Assembly: GCA_002398515.1 (NCBI GenBank) | Contig: DGZL01000100.1 | Coordinates: 29,184-39,623 of the forward strand | DNA: 10,440 bases | Source: Firmicutes bacterium UBA4981 | GTDB taxonomy: Bacteria; Bacillota; SHA-98; UBA4971 | Direction: 5' to 3' | Part shown: positions 1 to 7,197 of the stretch, piece after piece | How positions within the stretch are numbered: position 1 is the stretch's first letter | Layout: every line of letters starts with the position of its first letter | The notes under the pieces: generated by a model | What the model was told of the DNA's origin: nothing | What the model saw: only the letters and a program-made list of their open reading frames with translations | The model's database searches: none | Program-made: the position numbers and the translations under genes

Positions 1-249
1 CCGGATTTTGTCAAGGCGACCTGCTTGGGGAGCCGTCCCCGAGTGCAACACCGGCCACCCTGCACGGTACGTATACTTTCTGGAACTGGCGATCGCTTAT
101 AGTGGAGACCGTTGAGCTTCTCCAGTGACTGCCAATTTCGCCCAAGACGGCGACCAGTTTCTGCGATTCAAGCGAGCTGCGTTAACATAATATGGGAGAG
201 AACAACGGTCTCATAGTGATCTACTTAGGCGACTTTTACGTAACGGCTA
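1..249. other. Non-coding left edge with inverted repeats
   Basis: No convincing gene is visible here. The segment lies downstream of the minus-strand SPOCS-LysM gene that stops at 250. It holds a GC-rich hairpin at 24-43 (8 bp including one G-T pair, 4-base loop), a 6-bp hairpin at 103-124, and a 10-bp inverted repeat (GAGACCGTTG at 105-114 against CAACGGTCTC at 203-212). None has a clear T-run on either strand, so a standard terminator cannot be called. On the minus strand a perfect TTGACA box lies at 9-14; its matching -10 box would be outside the window. Confidence 0.4.
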
Positions 250-1950
250 TTACGGAATCACCAGCGTATCCCCGACTGCTATCCGATTCGGATCTTCAAT
301 GCTATTTGTCTGTACTATGGCATTCACAGTAATCCCATATCTTTGAGCTATCCGGAACAAGGTATCCCCAATCTGAACTACGTGGACTCTACTCCCTGAG
401 CTTGATGAGCTTTGTGAACTGGAGCTAACCGGGGGGCCCGGCAACTCTCCCCCGCCCCCGGGAATACCCGTTCCAGGTGGTACTGGGGTTCCAGGTGGCA
501 CTACAGTTCCCGGCGGCGCCACTGTTCCAGGCGGAACTTGCCCTGCTCCCCCAGAGCGAATGTCTACTACCGTAGGGACGGTATCGATCCTTGTCACCAT
601 CCCCCAGCCTCGCAAGGTCACCCTGATATTTGCGATCCTAGGTTGCACTGAGACAGCCACTACTCTGACTACAATTACTTCAGCCGTCCCAAAGAAAGCA
701 GGAACAGCCCCGGGTATGCGTAGTGTCACTGAAAACGGCACTGTCTCAACATGAGCAAACACTTTCTGACTGGGAAGTTCAGAAAAGAGTATAGTAATCC
801 TCAGAATCCCCTGCACTATGATTACACCGTCAAGCACTGCTGTCTTGGTAATCCTGGCTTGAGCAAAAGACTGAATTACCCTTCCAATACCGGGAAGCGT
901 AGTCGGAACTACGATTTGCACCGTAACTGTAGAATCATCCTGTACTTGACCTACGATTTCCTCCACAAGGAAGTCCTGAGTGATAGGCACAAGTGATGGC
1001 GGAAGAGCTCCTATGCCGGTCACCAGGGGAAGCTCTCTTTCTACAGTAACGACCACTGAGACTTTAACCACTGCTCTTACGCGCAAGGTGCGCGAATTCA
1101 CAATGGTCGTGTCCACAGCCTCGATCTGAACAGCCGCAAACGCGAACATTCCCACTTCTACCCCGGGAAGATCCACAATTACGCTGAAGGCAATAGCTCC
1201 GTCCACAGAGAAAACAGGCTGTCCCGGGCTCAGACCTACATAGAGCGTGCGTGTGGATACAACTCCGTCAACCACTACCTTGCTTCTGAGCACGTTAGCC
1301 CTGGTGACAGATCCGGCAGCGCTGGTTCGAATGATATCCGATGCGCCTGGCTTATCAGGCGGTATGGATATAGTCCCTACGGCAATCGTCTGGGCTTCTC
1401 CTTGCAGCACAGCACGTTCCACAGTAACGACTCTGCGCTGGACCACAGGAACTACAGGCACGGTTACGGTAGGCACAATAATCATTTTCGGGACTTCACT
1501 GACTATTGGCAGGACCTGCTCTCTCAGCACCTTCACCCTTACTGTAACTAACACGTTAACTTCAACTGTCCTGGGATCCACAAGACGCGATGTGGCGTAA
1601 ACACTCGTTACCACTACTTCAGGAGTCATTCCCGGGAAAATCCCAGGCACATTGACACTTCCGAACAGGGATAAGGTCCCCTCGAAGAAGTGAACCGGCT
1701 GGGAAGGCGCGGTGGAAACATATGTTATGTCCACTGTCACGTTTCCCTGGATCACGACAGTTCCGGAAACGACTGAGACGCGGCTGATAGTAACCTGGGC
1801 CTGAGTATCCAGAATCGAAGCTATGTCAGGCTTCGGAGGCGGCACGGTAAGTTGACCGCCAGCGATAATAGTAGCGCTTACATCAGCGACTATTACTTCT
1901 ACTTTTACCTTCTTATGATGGACACCGGAGATGACCAAGTCCTCTGACAT
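250..1950 (-). CDS. SipL-like protein: three divergent SPOCS domains plus C-terminal LysM
   Basis: The 566-residue protein has the SipL layout. Three valine-rich SPOCS (DUF3794) domains lie at about 12-152, 171-312 and 323-464. A low-complexity linker at 467-520 contains four PPGT-type repeats and a serine run, and a LysM domain follows at 521-566 (VQIGDTLFRIAQRYGI ... VGDTLVIP). The first domain keeps the family pattern of a KPDI segment, VVIQG, QPVHFF and VPGxFPGM. The second and third have lost the VHH/VHF signature, so they are more diverged than in the neighbours. There is no signal peptide or membrane segment, as expected for a protein made in the mother-cell cytoplasm. The ATG at 1950 follows a GGGAGG-rich stretch at 1952-1967, which is a good ribosome site. 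A sigma-K-like promoter lies just upstream. In known SipL the protein binds the coat-basement ATPase SpoIVA. That role is inferred here, and the divergence suggests a specialised paralogue rather than the housekeeping copy. Confidence 0.85.
   Translation of the reverse strand: MSEDLVISGVHHKKVKVEVIVADVSATIIAGGQLTVPPPKPDIASILDTQAQVTISRVSVVSGTVVIQGNVTVDITYVSTAPSQPVHFFEGTLSLFGSVNVPGIFPGMTPEVVVTSVYATSRLVDPRTVEVNVLVTVRVKVLREQVLPIVSEVPKMIIVPTVTVPVVPVVQRRVVTVERAVLQGEAQTIAVGTISIPPDKPGASDIIRTSAAGSVTRANVLRSKVVVDGVVSTRTLYVGLSPGQPVFSVDGAIAFSVIVDLPGVEVGMFAFAAVQIEAVDTTIVNSRTLRVRAVVKVSVVVTVERELPLVTGIGALPPSLVPITQDFLVEEIVGQVQDDSTVTVQIVVPTTLPGIGRVIQSFAQARITKTAVLDGVIIVQGILRITILFSELPSQKVFAHVETVPFSVTLRIPGAVPAFFGTAEVIVVRVVAVSVQPRIANIRVTLRGWGMVTRIDTVPTVVDIRSGGAGQVPPGTVAPPGTVVPPGTPVPPGTGIPGGGGELPGPPVSSSSQSSSSSGSRVHVVQIGDTLFRIAQRYGITVNAIVQTNSIEDPNRIAVGDTLVIP
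469..540 (-). repeat. Short repeats encoding PPGT units in linker
   Basis: Four imperfect 15-18 base repeats (GTTCCAGGTGGCACT-like on the plus strand) encode VPPGT, VAPPGT, VVPPGT and PVPPGT between the third SPOCS domain and the LysM of the gene ending at 250. They are followed by a glycine run and a serine-rich tract. Such a linker is probably flexible or polyproline-like, and its repeat number may vary between strains. Confidence 0.7.
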
Positions 1951-1987
1951 CTCCCTCCCTCCCTCTCTGGTAACGCATCTACCAGAA

Positions 1988-2015
1988 TATGATATGCTGA
2001 GTTAGGAAACTGCGT
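1988..2015 (-). promoter_or_regulatory. Candidate sigma-K-type promoter for the SPOCS-LysM gene
   Basis: On the minus strand an AC dinucleotide (2014-2015) is followed by 17 bases and then GCATATCATA, which fits the Bacillus sigma-K -10 pattern gCATAnnnTA at every fixed position. Transcription would start near 1980, giving a leader of about 30 bases that contains the GGGAGG ribosome site. The short motif makes a chance match possible. Confidence 0.45.
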
Positions 2016-2020
2016 CACTT

Positions 2021-2041
2021 GGAACTACCTACGGGAACTAC
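2021..2041. repeat. Short direct repeat GGAACTAC x2
   Basis: GGAACTAC occurs at 2021-2028 and 2034-2041 in the divergent intergenic region between the SPOCS-LysM gene and the thioredoxin operon. The 13-base spacing is slightly more than one helical turn and could suit a regulator site, but there is no independent support. Confidence 0.2.
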
Positions 2042-2134
2042 TTCGGCAGATTGTCGTATTACTTCTTAGTGGAACGACATCCGAATGGATTCCCAAATGA
2101 TTCAAAGCTTAGCGCAGCAAAAGGAGGGCCTTTC

Positions 2135-2725
2135 ATGTCAAGACCCAGTCACCTGAAGAAATCTGACATTAAGAGACCATATCCTGTGTTTATCATCATT
2201 TTAGCGGCAGGCCTCCTACTCGCGGCGACTTACCGGGTACCGGGCTGTTTTGCCGCCCGCCCGGAAGACCTCTTGAATAAACCTGCTCCTTCATTCGTTG
2301 TGACCGATCTTAACGGAACACGCGTTGACCTTCATGACCCAGGCAAGGTAACACTCATAGATTTCTGGGCTACCTGGTGCGGCCCGTGCAGAGAAATCGC
2401 TCCGGTAATCATCTCTCTTCATGAAACTTACTCTGACCAAGGCTTAGTCGTTCTTGGAATCGCAGTAAACGATAGCGAAAAGAATGTCAAAAAATACGTT
2501 GAGGACAATGGAGTTCCATATTCTGTAATAGCAGCTGCCTCCAAGGACGATACTCCCCTTACCAGAATCATACAGGATTATAGGGTGAGAGCTATACCTA
2601 CATTTGTCATAGTTGACAGAAAAGGCATAGTAAGGCATGTCTCAGTCGGGACAGGCGCTGATAAAGCGAAATTCCAGGAGGAATTAGGCAAGCTCATCTC
2701 TGGCCTGCTTGAGAAGGAACAGTAA
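2135..2725 (+). CDS. Membrane-anchored TlpA/ResA-type thioredoxin
   Basis: This is a 196-residue extracytoplasmic thiol-disulfide oxidoreductase. Residues 17-33 form a single hydrophobic segment that acts as signal anchor or signal peptide; a cysteine at 38 gives a weak lipobox-like context (VPGC). The rest is a TlpA-like thioredoxin fold: an APSF start at 51-54, the active site WCGPC at 81-85, and the cis-proline loop AIPTF with Pro155. The start at 2135 is chosen because AAAGGAGG lies at 2120-2127 with ideal 7-base spacing. A longer reading from a TTG at 2051 adds 28 residues with no ribosome site and would precede the anchor. It is the first gene of a three-gene operon and its stop codon abuts the next ATG. 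Relatives such as ResA and StoA reduce disulfides outside the membrane using electrons passed across it. The substrate here is unknown. Confidence 0.9.
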   Translation: MSRPSHLKKSDIKRPYPVFIIILAAGLLLAATYRVPGCFAARPEDLLNKPAPSFVVTDLNGTRVDLHDPGKVTLIDFWATWCGPCREIAPVIISLHETYSDQGLVVLGIAVNDSEKNVKKYVEDNGVPYSVIAAASKDDTPLTRIIQDYRVRAIPTFVIVDRKGIVRHVSVGTGADKAKFQEELGKLISGLLEKEQ

Positions 2726-2941
2726 ATGAGTGATAAGAAGGCCGATAAGCATAAAAAGATATGTGACGAGGCGTGCGAAGGCCGGGGAAGCCTCAGAATG
2801 AAGATTCCCATAAGATCCGGCACCTACCTCTTGTTAGCGCTGGGCATAAGTTTCATAGTCATTGGTGCGTTCAGGAGCGAATTCGAGACTATCTTACTCA
2901 ACGCTTTGATTCTATGCGCATCATGTATCGGCCTCAGATAA
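2726..2941 (+). CDS. Small CXXC membrane protein, CD1871A-like
   Basis: This 71-residue protein has a lysine-rich N-terminus, a CDEAC cysteine pair at 13-17, a hydrophobic helix at about 32-49 (LLLALGISFIVIGAF), a charged RSEFE turn and a second hydrophobic stretch ending in CASC (64-67) and IGLR. The helix, Arg-Glu turn and C-terminal CxxC-IG pattern match what I recall of the CD1871A family of tiny CXXC proteins, which sit beside thioredoxin and 4Fe-4S protein genes in clostridia. The ATG directly follows the TAA of the thioredoxin gene with AAGGA at 2714-2718, indicating translational coupling. An internal ATG at 2798 would remove the N-terminal cysteines and give a protein closer to the short family length, so the start is not certain. 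Its position suggests it relays electrons or thiols between the polyferredoxin and the thioredoxin. This is inference. Confidence 0.7.
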   Translation: MSDKKADKHKKICDEACEGRGSLRMKIPIRSGTYLLLALGISFIVIGAFRSEFETILLNALILCASCIGLR

Positions 2942-3000
2942 CGTGTAAGTCTTAAGTGAGAAGGCGGGATTGGAAGATCAAGGATTCGGGGATTCGTGGC

Positions 3001-3855
3001 ATGACAAGCAAGCCAATAGCTGACAGGCATAGATCTGCCGTCAGTAGTGGGCCGGCTGTTAATAGTAGACCGGCTGTCAACAAGCGAACACAGGTCCAAC
3101 TTGCATCGCTTGTGTTTGCCAACTCCTATGTCTTATCACTTTTGAAGTTTTGCCCTGCGCCCGTACTCAATTGCCACGCATGCCCGCTCGCAGTCATGGC
3201 TTGCCCTATTGGGTCGCTCCAGCATTTCGTCGGACAAAGGAGATTTCCCTTTGCCCTGGTGGGATTCTTCACAATCACAGGAGCACTCATTGGGCGGATG
3301 ACCTGCGGGTGGGCATGCCCGTTCGGGTTTCTGCAGGATATCCTTTTTAAAATCAAACTCCGCCGGAAGAAGCTACAGGTAAGAATCAGACACAGCGCTT
3401 GGAAAGTTGCTCGGTACCCGATCTTTATAGGCCTCGTTATTATTGGCGCATTTGCCACGGGAGAACCTTTGTTTTGCAAGCTGTGTCCGGCGGGCGGCCT
3501 CGAAGCCGGATTGCCTCTGGTGGCTATTGATCCGTCGATCAGAGCTATGGCAGGAACTTTGTTTATCGTAAAAATGGCCATAGTATTGGTTTTCATAGTC
3601 ACCGCAATTCTCATAAAAAGACCTTTTTGCAGATTCATCTGTCCCCTTGGAACCATATATTCCCCATTCAACAAGGTGAGCTACGTAAAGCTTAAGGTAG
3701 ATAACGAGCTATGCAATGAGTGCGGGGCTTGCAGAGCAGCTTGCCCCATGGACATTGACCCGTATCTGGACGCAAACTCAAAGGACTGCATAAGATGCCT
3801 GGAATGCACTTCTTGCCCTGTCATTAAAGTGAAGTATGGTACTTCGGCAGAATAA
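3001..3855 (+). CDS. NapH-like polytopic 4Fe-4S membrane protein
   Basis: From the ATG at 3001 the protein has 284 residues. In order it shows a cysteine-rich entry (KFCPAP, then CHACPLAVMACPIG, about 65-86), a NapH-type CGWACPFGFLQD motif within the first membrane region (about 103-113), further membrane helices, a CKLCPAGG motif, CRFICPLG, and a C-terminal ferredoxin-like domain with CNECGACRAACP and CIRCLECTSCP, which could bind two 4Fe-4S clusters. Proteins of the NapH/YccM type pass electrons between quinol or ferredoxin and a periplasmic or extracytoplasmic partner. Here the likely partners are the CXXC protein and thioredoxin encoded just upstream. An in-frame GTG at 2956 would add 15 residues, but the sequence before it has no clear ribosome site, while GGGGA precedes 3001 by 8 bases. 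The N-terminal 45 residues are polar and contain a small duplicated segment (GPAVN/RPAVN). The family is clear; the exact electron route is not. Confidence 0.85.
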   Translation: MTSKPIADRHRSAVSSGPAVNSRPAVNKRTQVQLASLVFANSYVLSLLKFCPAPVLNCHACPLAVMACPIGSLQHFVGQRRFPFALVGFFTITGALIGRMTCGWACPFGFLQDILFKIKLRRKKLQVRIRHSAWKVARYPIFIGLVIIGAFATGEPLFCKLCPAGGLEAGLPLVAIDPSIRAMAGTLFIVKMAIVLVFIVTAILIKRPFCRFICPLGTIYSPFNKVSYVKLKVDNELCNECGACRAACPMDIDPYLDANSKDCIRCLECTSCPVIKVKYGTSAE

Positions 3856-3888
3856 AGCGACCCTGTACTTAGTGCGAACAGGGTCGCT
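3856..3888. terminator. Hairpin between convergent genes
   Basis: A perfect 11-bp stem (AGCGACCCTGT at 3856-3866, ACAGGGTCGCT at 3878-3888) encloses an 11-base loop. It begins immediately after the TAA of the polyferredoxin gene and lies 34 bases beyond the stop of the minus-strand SPOCS gene at 3923. On the minus strand the stem is followed by TTATTCT, a modest T-rich tail, so it works best as terminator for the SPOCS gene. On the plus strand there is no T-run, so termination of the redox operon there is less certain. Confidence 0.7.
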
Positions 3889-3922
3889 CCCTCCACAAGA
3901 TGAAGGAGGCTGCCGATGCTCG

Positions 3923-5341
3923 TTAATTCGAATCCCGAAATCCCTGAGGAACTATCACGTCAATAACTACATACTTCTGGACTGTCTTCGTTACCTTCAC
4001 AAATACCTCGATAATAGCGTCAACCAGGAGATCCCTCGTGCCTATCTCAGGAGGAGGAGTCACTCCTACCGGCAAGAACTGGACAGTGGCGAATTCCACC
4101 CTTGGCCGCACCAGGATATTCATGCCGGGATAAGCCCCGGGCAGATCCACAAATGTGGTAAACGGTATTTCAACATGGGCATGATGCACAGGCTGATCCG
4201 GTTCAGCTGCAACGTAGATTATCTGAAGGACCAAGGTGCCTTCTAGAATAACCTTGCCATCGAGTATGTCAGACCGTGTTATGTCCACAGTTGAACTGAA
4301 TATCTGAAGGATCTTTTGCGCAGGTGGCTTCTCCTCAGGTATTTCTACCTCCCTGCGGATGTTGATTTGCTGGGATTTTTCATTTACCACGTCCTCTATG
4401 GCTACAAGCTGTCTTACGGCATTAATCGGAATTCTGTCTGACCTTACGTCTGTAACTACACGAAGCTGTTGAATTTCAGTAACCTTCACAAAGATACTCA
4501 GGATCAAGTCTTGCATAACCGTGGTGGGATTTACAATAGACACTTGCACAAACTCTACGCTCGGGAATATCTCTGCCATCAAGCCCGGCACCGCTCCGGG
4601 TATCCTGATATTTGCCAGGAAGTTCACTTCCAGATGCATGTGATGAACAGGCTGATCCGGCTCTGCAGCTACATAAATCACTTGAGTTCTGACCCTACCC
4701 TGGATGATCACAAGATCCGGAATAATCCGTACTTCATCTGTTATGATTTCTGTGCTGACAACGTTTAAGATTTTCTGGACCGGCGGTTTGCCGGCAGGCA
4801 CAGGCAACATATTACTTAGTATCACCTGACCTGTATTCTCACCTCTGACACGTTCCACCCGGAAAAGCTGCTTGTCGACTTTAACGGGGACGCTCTTGAA
4901 CATGACATCAGTGACTACATCAAGCTGGACTAGCCTGATTACTTTCACAAAGAATTCTATGATGACCTCTATCTCCACTTCCCTTGGCGACCTTATCACG
5001 ATGTCCGAGAACTTCACCCGAGGCTTCAATATCACTGTCATACCGGGTTGTGTCCCAGGCACATCAGCAAATTGCAGGAAGCTTATGACGTGCTCCATGT
5101 GGTGGACAGGCTGGTCAGGCAGTGCAGCTACGTATATAGTCTGGACTGTTGCGGTGCCTTCAATTACGACTTTGTTGGGTAGAGGCGTCCCTGTTGCTGA
5201 GACTGTTACATTAGCTATGCTCAAGATCTTCTGGACGTCAGGTTTCCCTGCAGGCACTGACTGAATACTCCTTAGCGTAACAGTAGTCACAGTCTCACTG
5301 ACGACTTCGAAGAGCTTGAGGCGTTCCCTTCTCAGAACCAT
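3923..5341 (-). CDS. Three-SPOCS protein without LysM
   Basis: This 472-residue protein consists almost wholly of three SPOCS (DUF3794) domains at about 6-147, 155-299 and 307-463. Each keeps the full signature: GKP or EKP followed by QKIL, a VxxG strand, IYVAAxPDQPVHH, a (V/I/L)PGxxPG loop and a closing FVKVTxxVQ-type strand. The histidine pairs are at 80-81, 233-234 and 386-387. Unlike the two neighbouring SPOCS proteins it ends after the third domain (VPQGFRDSN) with no LysM, and the terminator follows within 70 bases, so the LysM was not lost by a recent frameshift. No signal peptide or membrane helix is present. It lies 85 bases downstream of the sipL candidate on the same strand with no obvious promoter between, so the two are probably co-transcribed. 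The ATG at 5341 has GGGAGG 10 bases upstream. The role is probably structural in spore coat assembly, perhaps as a partner of SipL. This is inference. Confidence 0.85.
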   Translation of the reverse strand: MVLRRERLKLFEVVSETVTTVTLRSIQSVPAGKPDVQKILSIANVTVSATGTPLPNKVVIEGTATVQTIYVAALPDQPVHHMEHVISFLQFADVPGTQPGMTVILKPRVKFSDIVIRSPREVEIEVIIEFFVKVIRLVQLDVVTDVMFKSVPVKVDKQLFRVERVRGENTGQVILSNMLPVPAGKPPVQKILNVVSTEIITDEVRIIPDLVIIQGRVRTQVIYVAAEPDQPVHHMHLEVNFLANIRIPGAVPGLMAEIFPSVEFVQVSIVNPTTVMQDLILSIFVKVTEIQQLRVVTDVRSDRIPINAVRQLVAIEDVVNEKSQQINIRREVEIPEEKPPAQKILQIFSSTVDITRSDILDGKVILEGTLVLQIIYVAAEPDQPVHHAHVEIPFTTFVDLPGAYPGMNILVRPRVEFATVQFLPVGVTPPPEIGTRDLLVDAIIEVFVKVTKTVQKYVVIDVIVPQGFRDSN

Positions 5342-5426
5342 CTCCTATTTCCCTCCCTTTCAAACCATGCTTACGAACTCCACGCCGAACCTCAAACCTA
5401 CTCCTTCTTACTTACAGACCGGTTCC

Positions 5427-7028
5427 TCATCCTTTGGGAGCAGGACAGGCAGGGATCTGGATCACCTGGCCCACCTGGAGGTTCTCCGGCTGTATCCCGG
5501 GGTTCGCCTGAATAATCGCTTCGACTGTCGTGTTATACTTCCTGGCCAACGCCCAGAGAGTATCACCCGGTTGAATCGTCACCATCACAATGGTAGGCTG
5601 CGGGCATGGCGCTTCCGGAGCAGGTGAGACAACAACTACATTGACGACTACATTGAGTTGCACCGGCTCAGTAACTTTCGCGAATACGCCAACAAGCACT
5701 TTAGCGGTGAACCGTCGGTCTTCAACAAGCTCAAAGTCGACATGTTCGACACTTACGCGAGTTTCCGCGCTGAAGCCCTCTTGTGTGCCTGGTATCTCCA
5801 CGATAAGAGTAAACTTGACCCGATGCGACATATGGTGCACAGGCTGATCTCCCTCAGGTGTCTGCGCCACATACAGAGTCTGAAGTTCTATAACGCCTTC
5901 AATAATTACCTTGCCGTCAATAATTCTCCACGACGTTTCCTTCACTGAAGTATCAATGCGGAGGATACGTTCAATATTGGGCTTCTCTCTCGGAACCTCC
6001 AGGACTTCTTTGATAATGGTCTGAGCTATGTCTTCGCCTATGACATCTTCTACTCGAAGGAGACGCTTTTCTACGTCAAGGACTTCACTGGCAGAAGTCA
6101 CATCTGTCACAATTTCCAGTTGCCTGACAATAGTTACCTTGGCAACGATTTTCAGGACTACGTCCACAGTCACGGTTCGGAAATCCAGTTCAGTGAAGCT
6201 GACCGTTTCAAAGATTATCCTGGCCTGTGCAACCATGCCGACTGCGGCGCCTGCGACTTCTACTACTTGGGAGAATCGTAATTGAGTCGAGAAGAAATGG
6301 ACCGGCAGTTTCACGCCTTCAGGAGTTGGGTCCTGGGGCACTGCAGCGTAAAGCACGTCAACATCGATTAACCCTTCAACAACTACCTGGCCGTCGAGGA
6401 CCTGCACGTCTGTGAGGCGCGGTTTCGCCTCGACGCTTATGACAGAGTCTATATCCGGCTTTTCAAACGGAACTATAAGCCTACCGGTTACCAGAGCCTG
6501 TGCCTGAGCATCACCGATTACATCCTCGACTTTTAGGAGCTCCCTCGTAACTTGCAGATCCGCGGGCCCGGTCACCTCTGTGACCACCTCTAATTGCTCA
6601 GTTACAGTGACCTTAACCCTGACAGAAATCACAACGCGTACATCAACAGTCCTGATGTCAACCATATCGAAGGCTATGTCATGGATGTCCACCTGCACCC
6701 AGGCATTCATAAACGGTTCAGTCCCAGGCACTTCAGCGATAAGCTCAAATGATATGTCTTCTTCGAATACCTGAACCGGCTGCGCTCCGGTAGCCTCCCG
6801 AGCTACGTAGAGAATTCTTACCTTAGCTGTGCCTTCAATTAGGATCTTGTTCTTAATCAGCTGAAAAGACGTGGTGAGAATGATAACATCCACACTGATA
6901 ATCTTCTCAGCAGTAGGCAGACTGTCTGCTATTTTGATGACTTCTCGCAGAACCTTCCGCGCCGTGGTTTCGCCAATGACCTGTTCAACTTTTAGGAGTT
7001 CCTCTTTGAGCTCGATACCCACAGCCAT
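5427..7028 (-). CDS. sipL: SipL candidate: three SPOCS domains plus C-terminal LysM
   Basis: This 533-residue protein is the best match in the window to SipL, the SpoIVA-interacting spore morphogenesis protein. SPOCS domains lie at about 7-152, 162-311 and 321-465, each opening with an LLKVE(Q/D)VIG phrase. A short proline-rich linker containing APEAPCPQP leads to a LysM at 481-526 (IQPGDTLWALARKYNTTVEAI ... GQVIQIP), then ACPAPKG. Length and order agree with C. difficile SipL, where the LysM end contacts SpoIVA and the protein is essential for coat attachment. The start at 7028 is fixed by AAAGGAGG at 7036-7043 with 7-base spacing. An ATG at 7055 would translate the ribosome site itself and is rejected. 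A mother-cell-type promoter lies about 60 bases upstream, and the SPOCS gene that follows is probably in the same transcript. The assignment rests on architecture; because several paralogues are present, orthology should be treated as likely rather than proven. Confidence 0.85.
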   Translation of the reverse strand: MAVGIELKEELLKVEQVIGETTARKVLREVIKIADSLPTAEKIISVDVIILTTSFQLIKNKILIEGTAKVRILYVAREATGAQPVQVFEEDISFELIAEVPGTEPFMNAWVQVDIHDIAFDMVDIRTVDVRVVISVRVKVTVTEQLEVVTEVTGPADLQVTRELLKVEDVIGDAQAQALVTGRLIVPFEKPDIDSVISVEAKPRLTDVQVLDGQVVVEGLIDVDVLYAAVPQDPTPEGVKLPVHFFSTQLRFSQVVEVAGAAVGMVAQARIIFETVSFTELDFRTVTVDVVLKIVAKVTIVRQLEIVTDVTSASEVLDVEKRLLRVEDVIGEDIAQTIIKEVLEVPREKPNIERILRIDTSVKETSWRIIDGKVIIEGVIELQTLYVAQTPEGDQPVHHMSHRVKFTLIVEIPGTQEGFSAETRVSVEHVDFELVEDRRFTAKVLVGVFAKVTEPVQLNVVVNVVVVSPAPEAPCPQPTIVMVTIQPGDTLWALARKYNTTVEAIIQANPGIQPENLQVGQVIQIPACPAPKG

Positions 7029-7035
7029 CTCTTTT

Positions 7036-7043
7036 CCTCCTTT
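7036..7043 (-). promoter_or_regulatory. Ribosome binding site fixing the sipL start
   Basis: AAAGGAGG on the minus strand sits 7 bases before the ATG at 7028. It falls inside the longer reading from 7055, which would decode it as part of the protein, so it rules out that upstream start. Confidence 0.85.
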
Positions 7044-7084
7044 CCAATTACACACATGGAGCCGTACACTTCTTTTTCATTTCT

Positions 7085-7115
7085 ACTATATGCGGGCAAC
7101 TTACTGAAATGTGCA
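7085..7115 (-). promoter_or_regulatory. Candidate mother-cell promoter (sigma-E/sigma-K type) for sipL
   Basis: The minus strand reads TGCACATT, 15 bases, then CATATAGT. This matches six of eight positions of each sigma-E box (GTCATATT and CATACAmT). The same stretch also contains GCATATAGTA, which fits the sigma-K -10 pattern gCATAnnnTA fully, with an AC at a spacing of about 18. Transcription would begin near 7078, giving a 50-base leader with the AAAGGAGG site. Known sipL genes are sigma-E controlled, which favours that reading. Confidence 0.5.
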
Positions 7116-7197
7116 TATATTTCTAAATACAAGATTGCGCCTTACGCACAGCGAAAGCCCAAGAATCAAACGCATAACCCGTCTATGGCGAGATTAT

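Noticed and set aside
9..14. Minus-strand TTGACA as a sigma-A -35 box
   Set aside because: The matching -10 box would lie outside the window, so it cannot be assessed.
2051..2134. TTG start at 2051 for the thioredoxin gene
   Set aside because: It has no ribosome site and adds a polar stretch before the membrane anchor; the ATG at 2135 follows AAAGGAGG.
3126..3674. 182-codon minus-strand open frame inside the polyferredoxin gene
   Set aside because: It is antisense to a gene with clear Fe-S motifs, and its own translation resembles no family.
2040..3851. 11-base repeat ACTTCGGCAGA at 2040 and 3841, flanking the redox operon, as possible insertion-site duplication
   Set aside because: Exact 11-base repeats are expected by chance in 10 kb, there are no terminal inverted repeats, and the operon has no transposase or integrase.
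5590..6415. Several plus-strand open frames opposite the sipL candidate
   Set aside because: They are threonine/serine-rich antisense readings of valine-rich SPOCS codons, without ribosome sites or recognisable domains.
7029..7055. Upstream ATG at 7055 for the sipL candidate
   Set aside because: The extra residues decode the AAAGGAGG ribosome site; the ATG at 7028 has ideal spacing from it.
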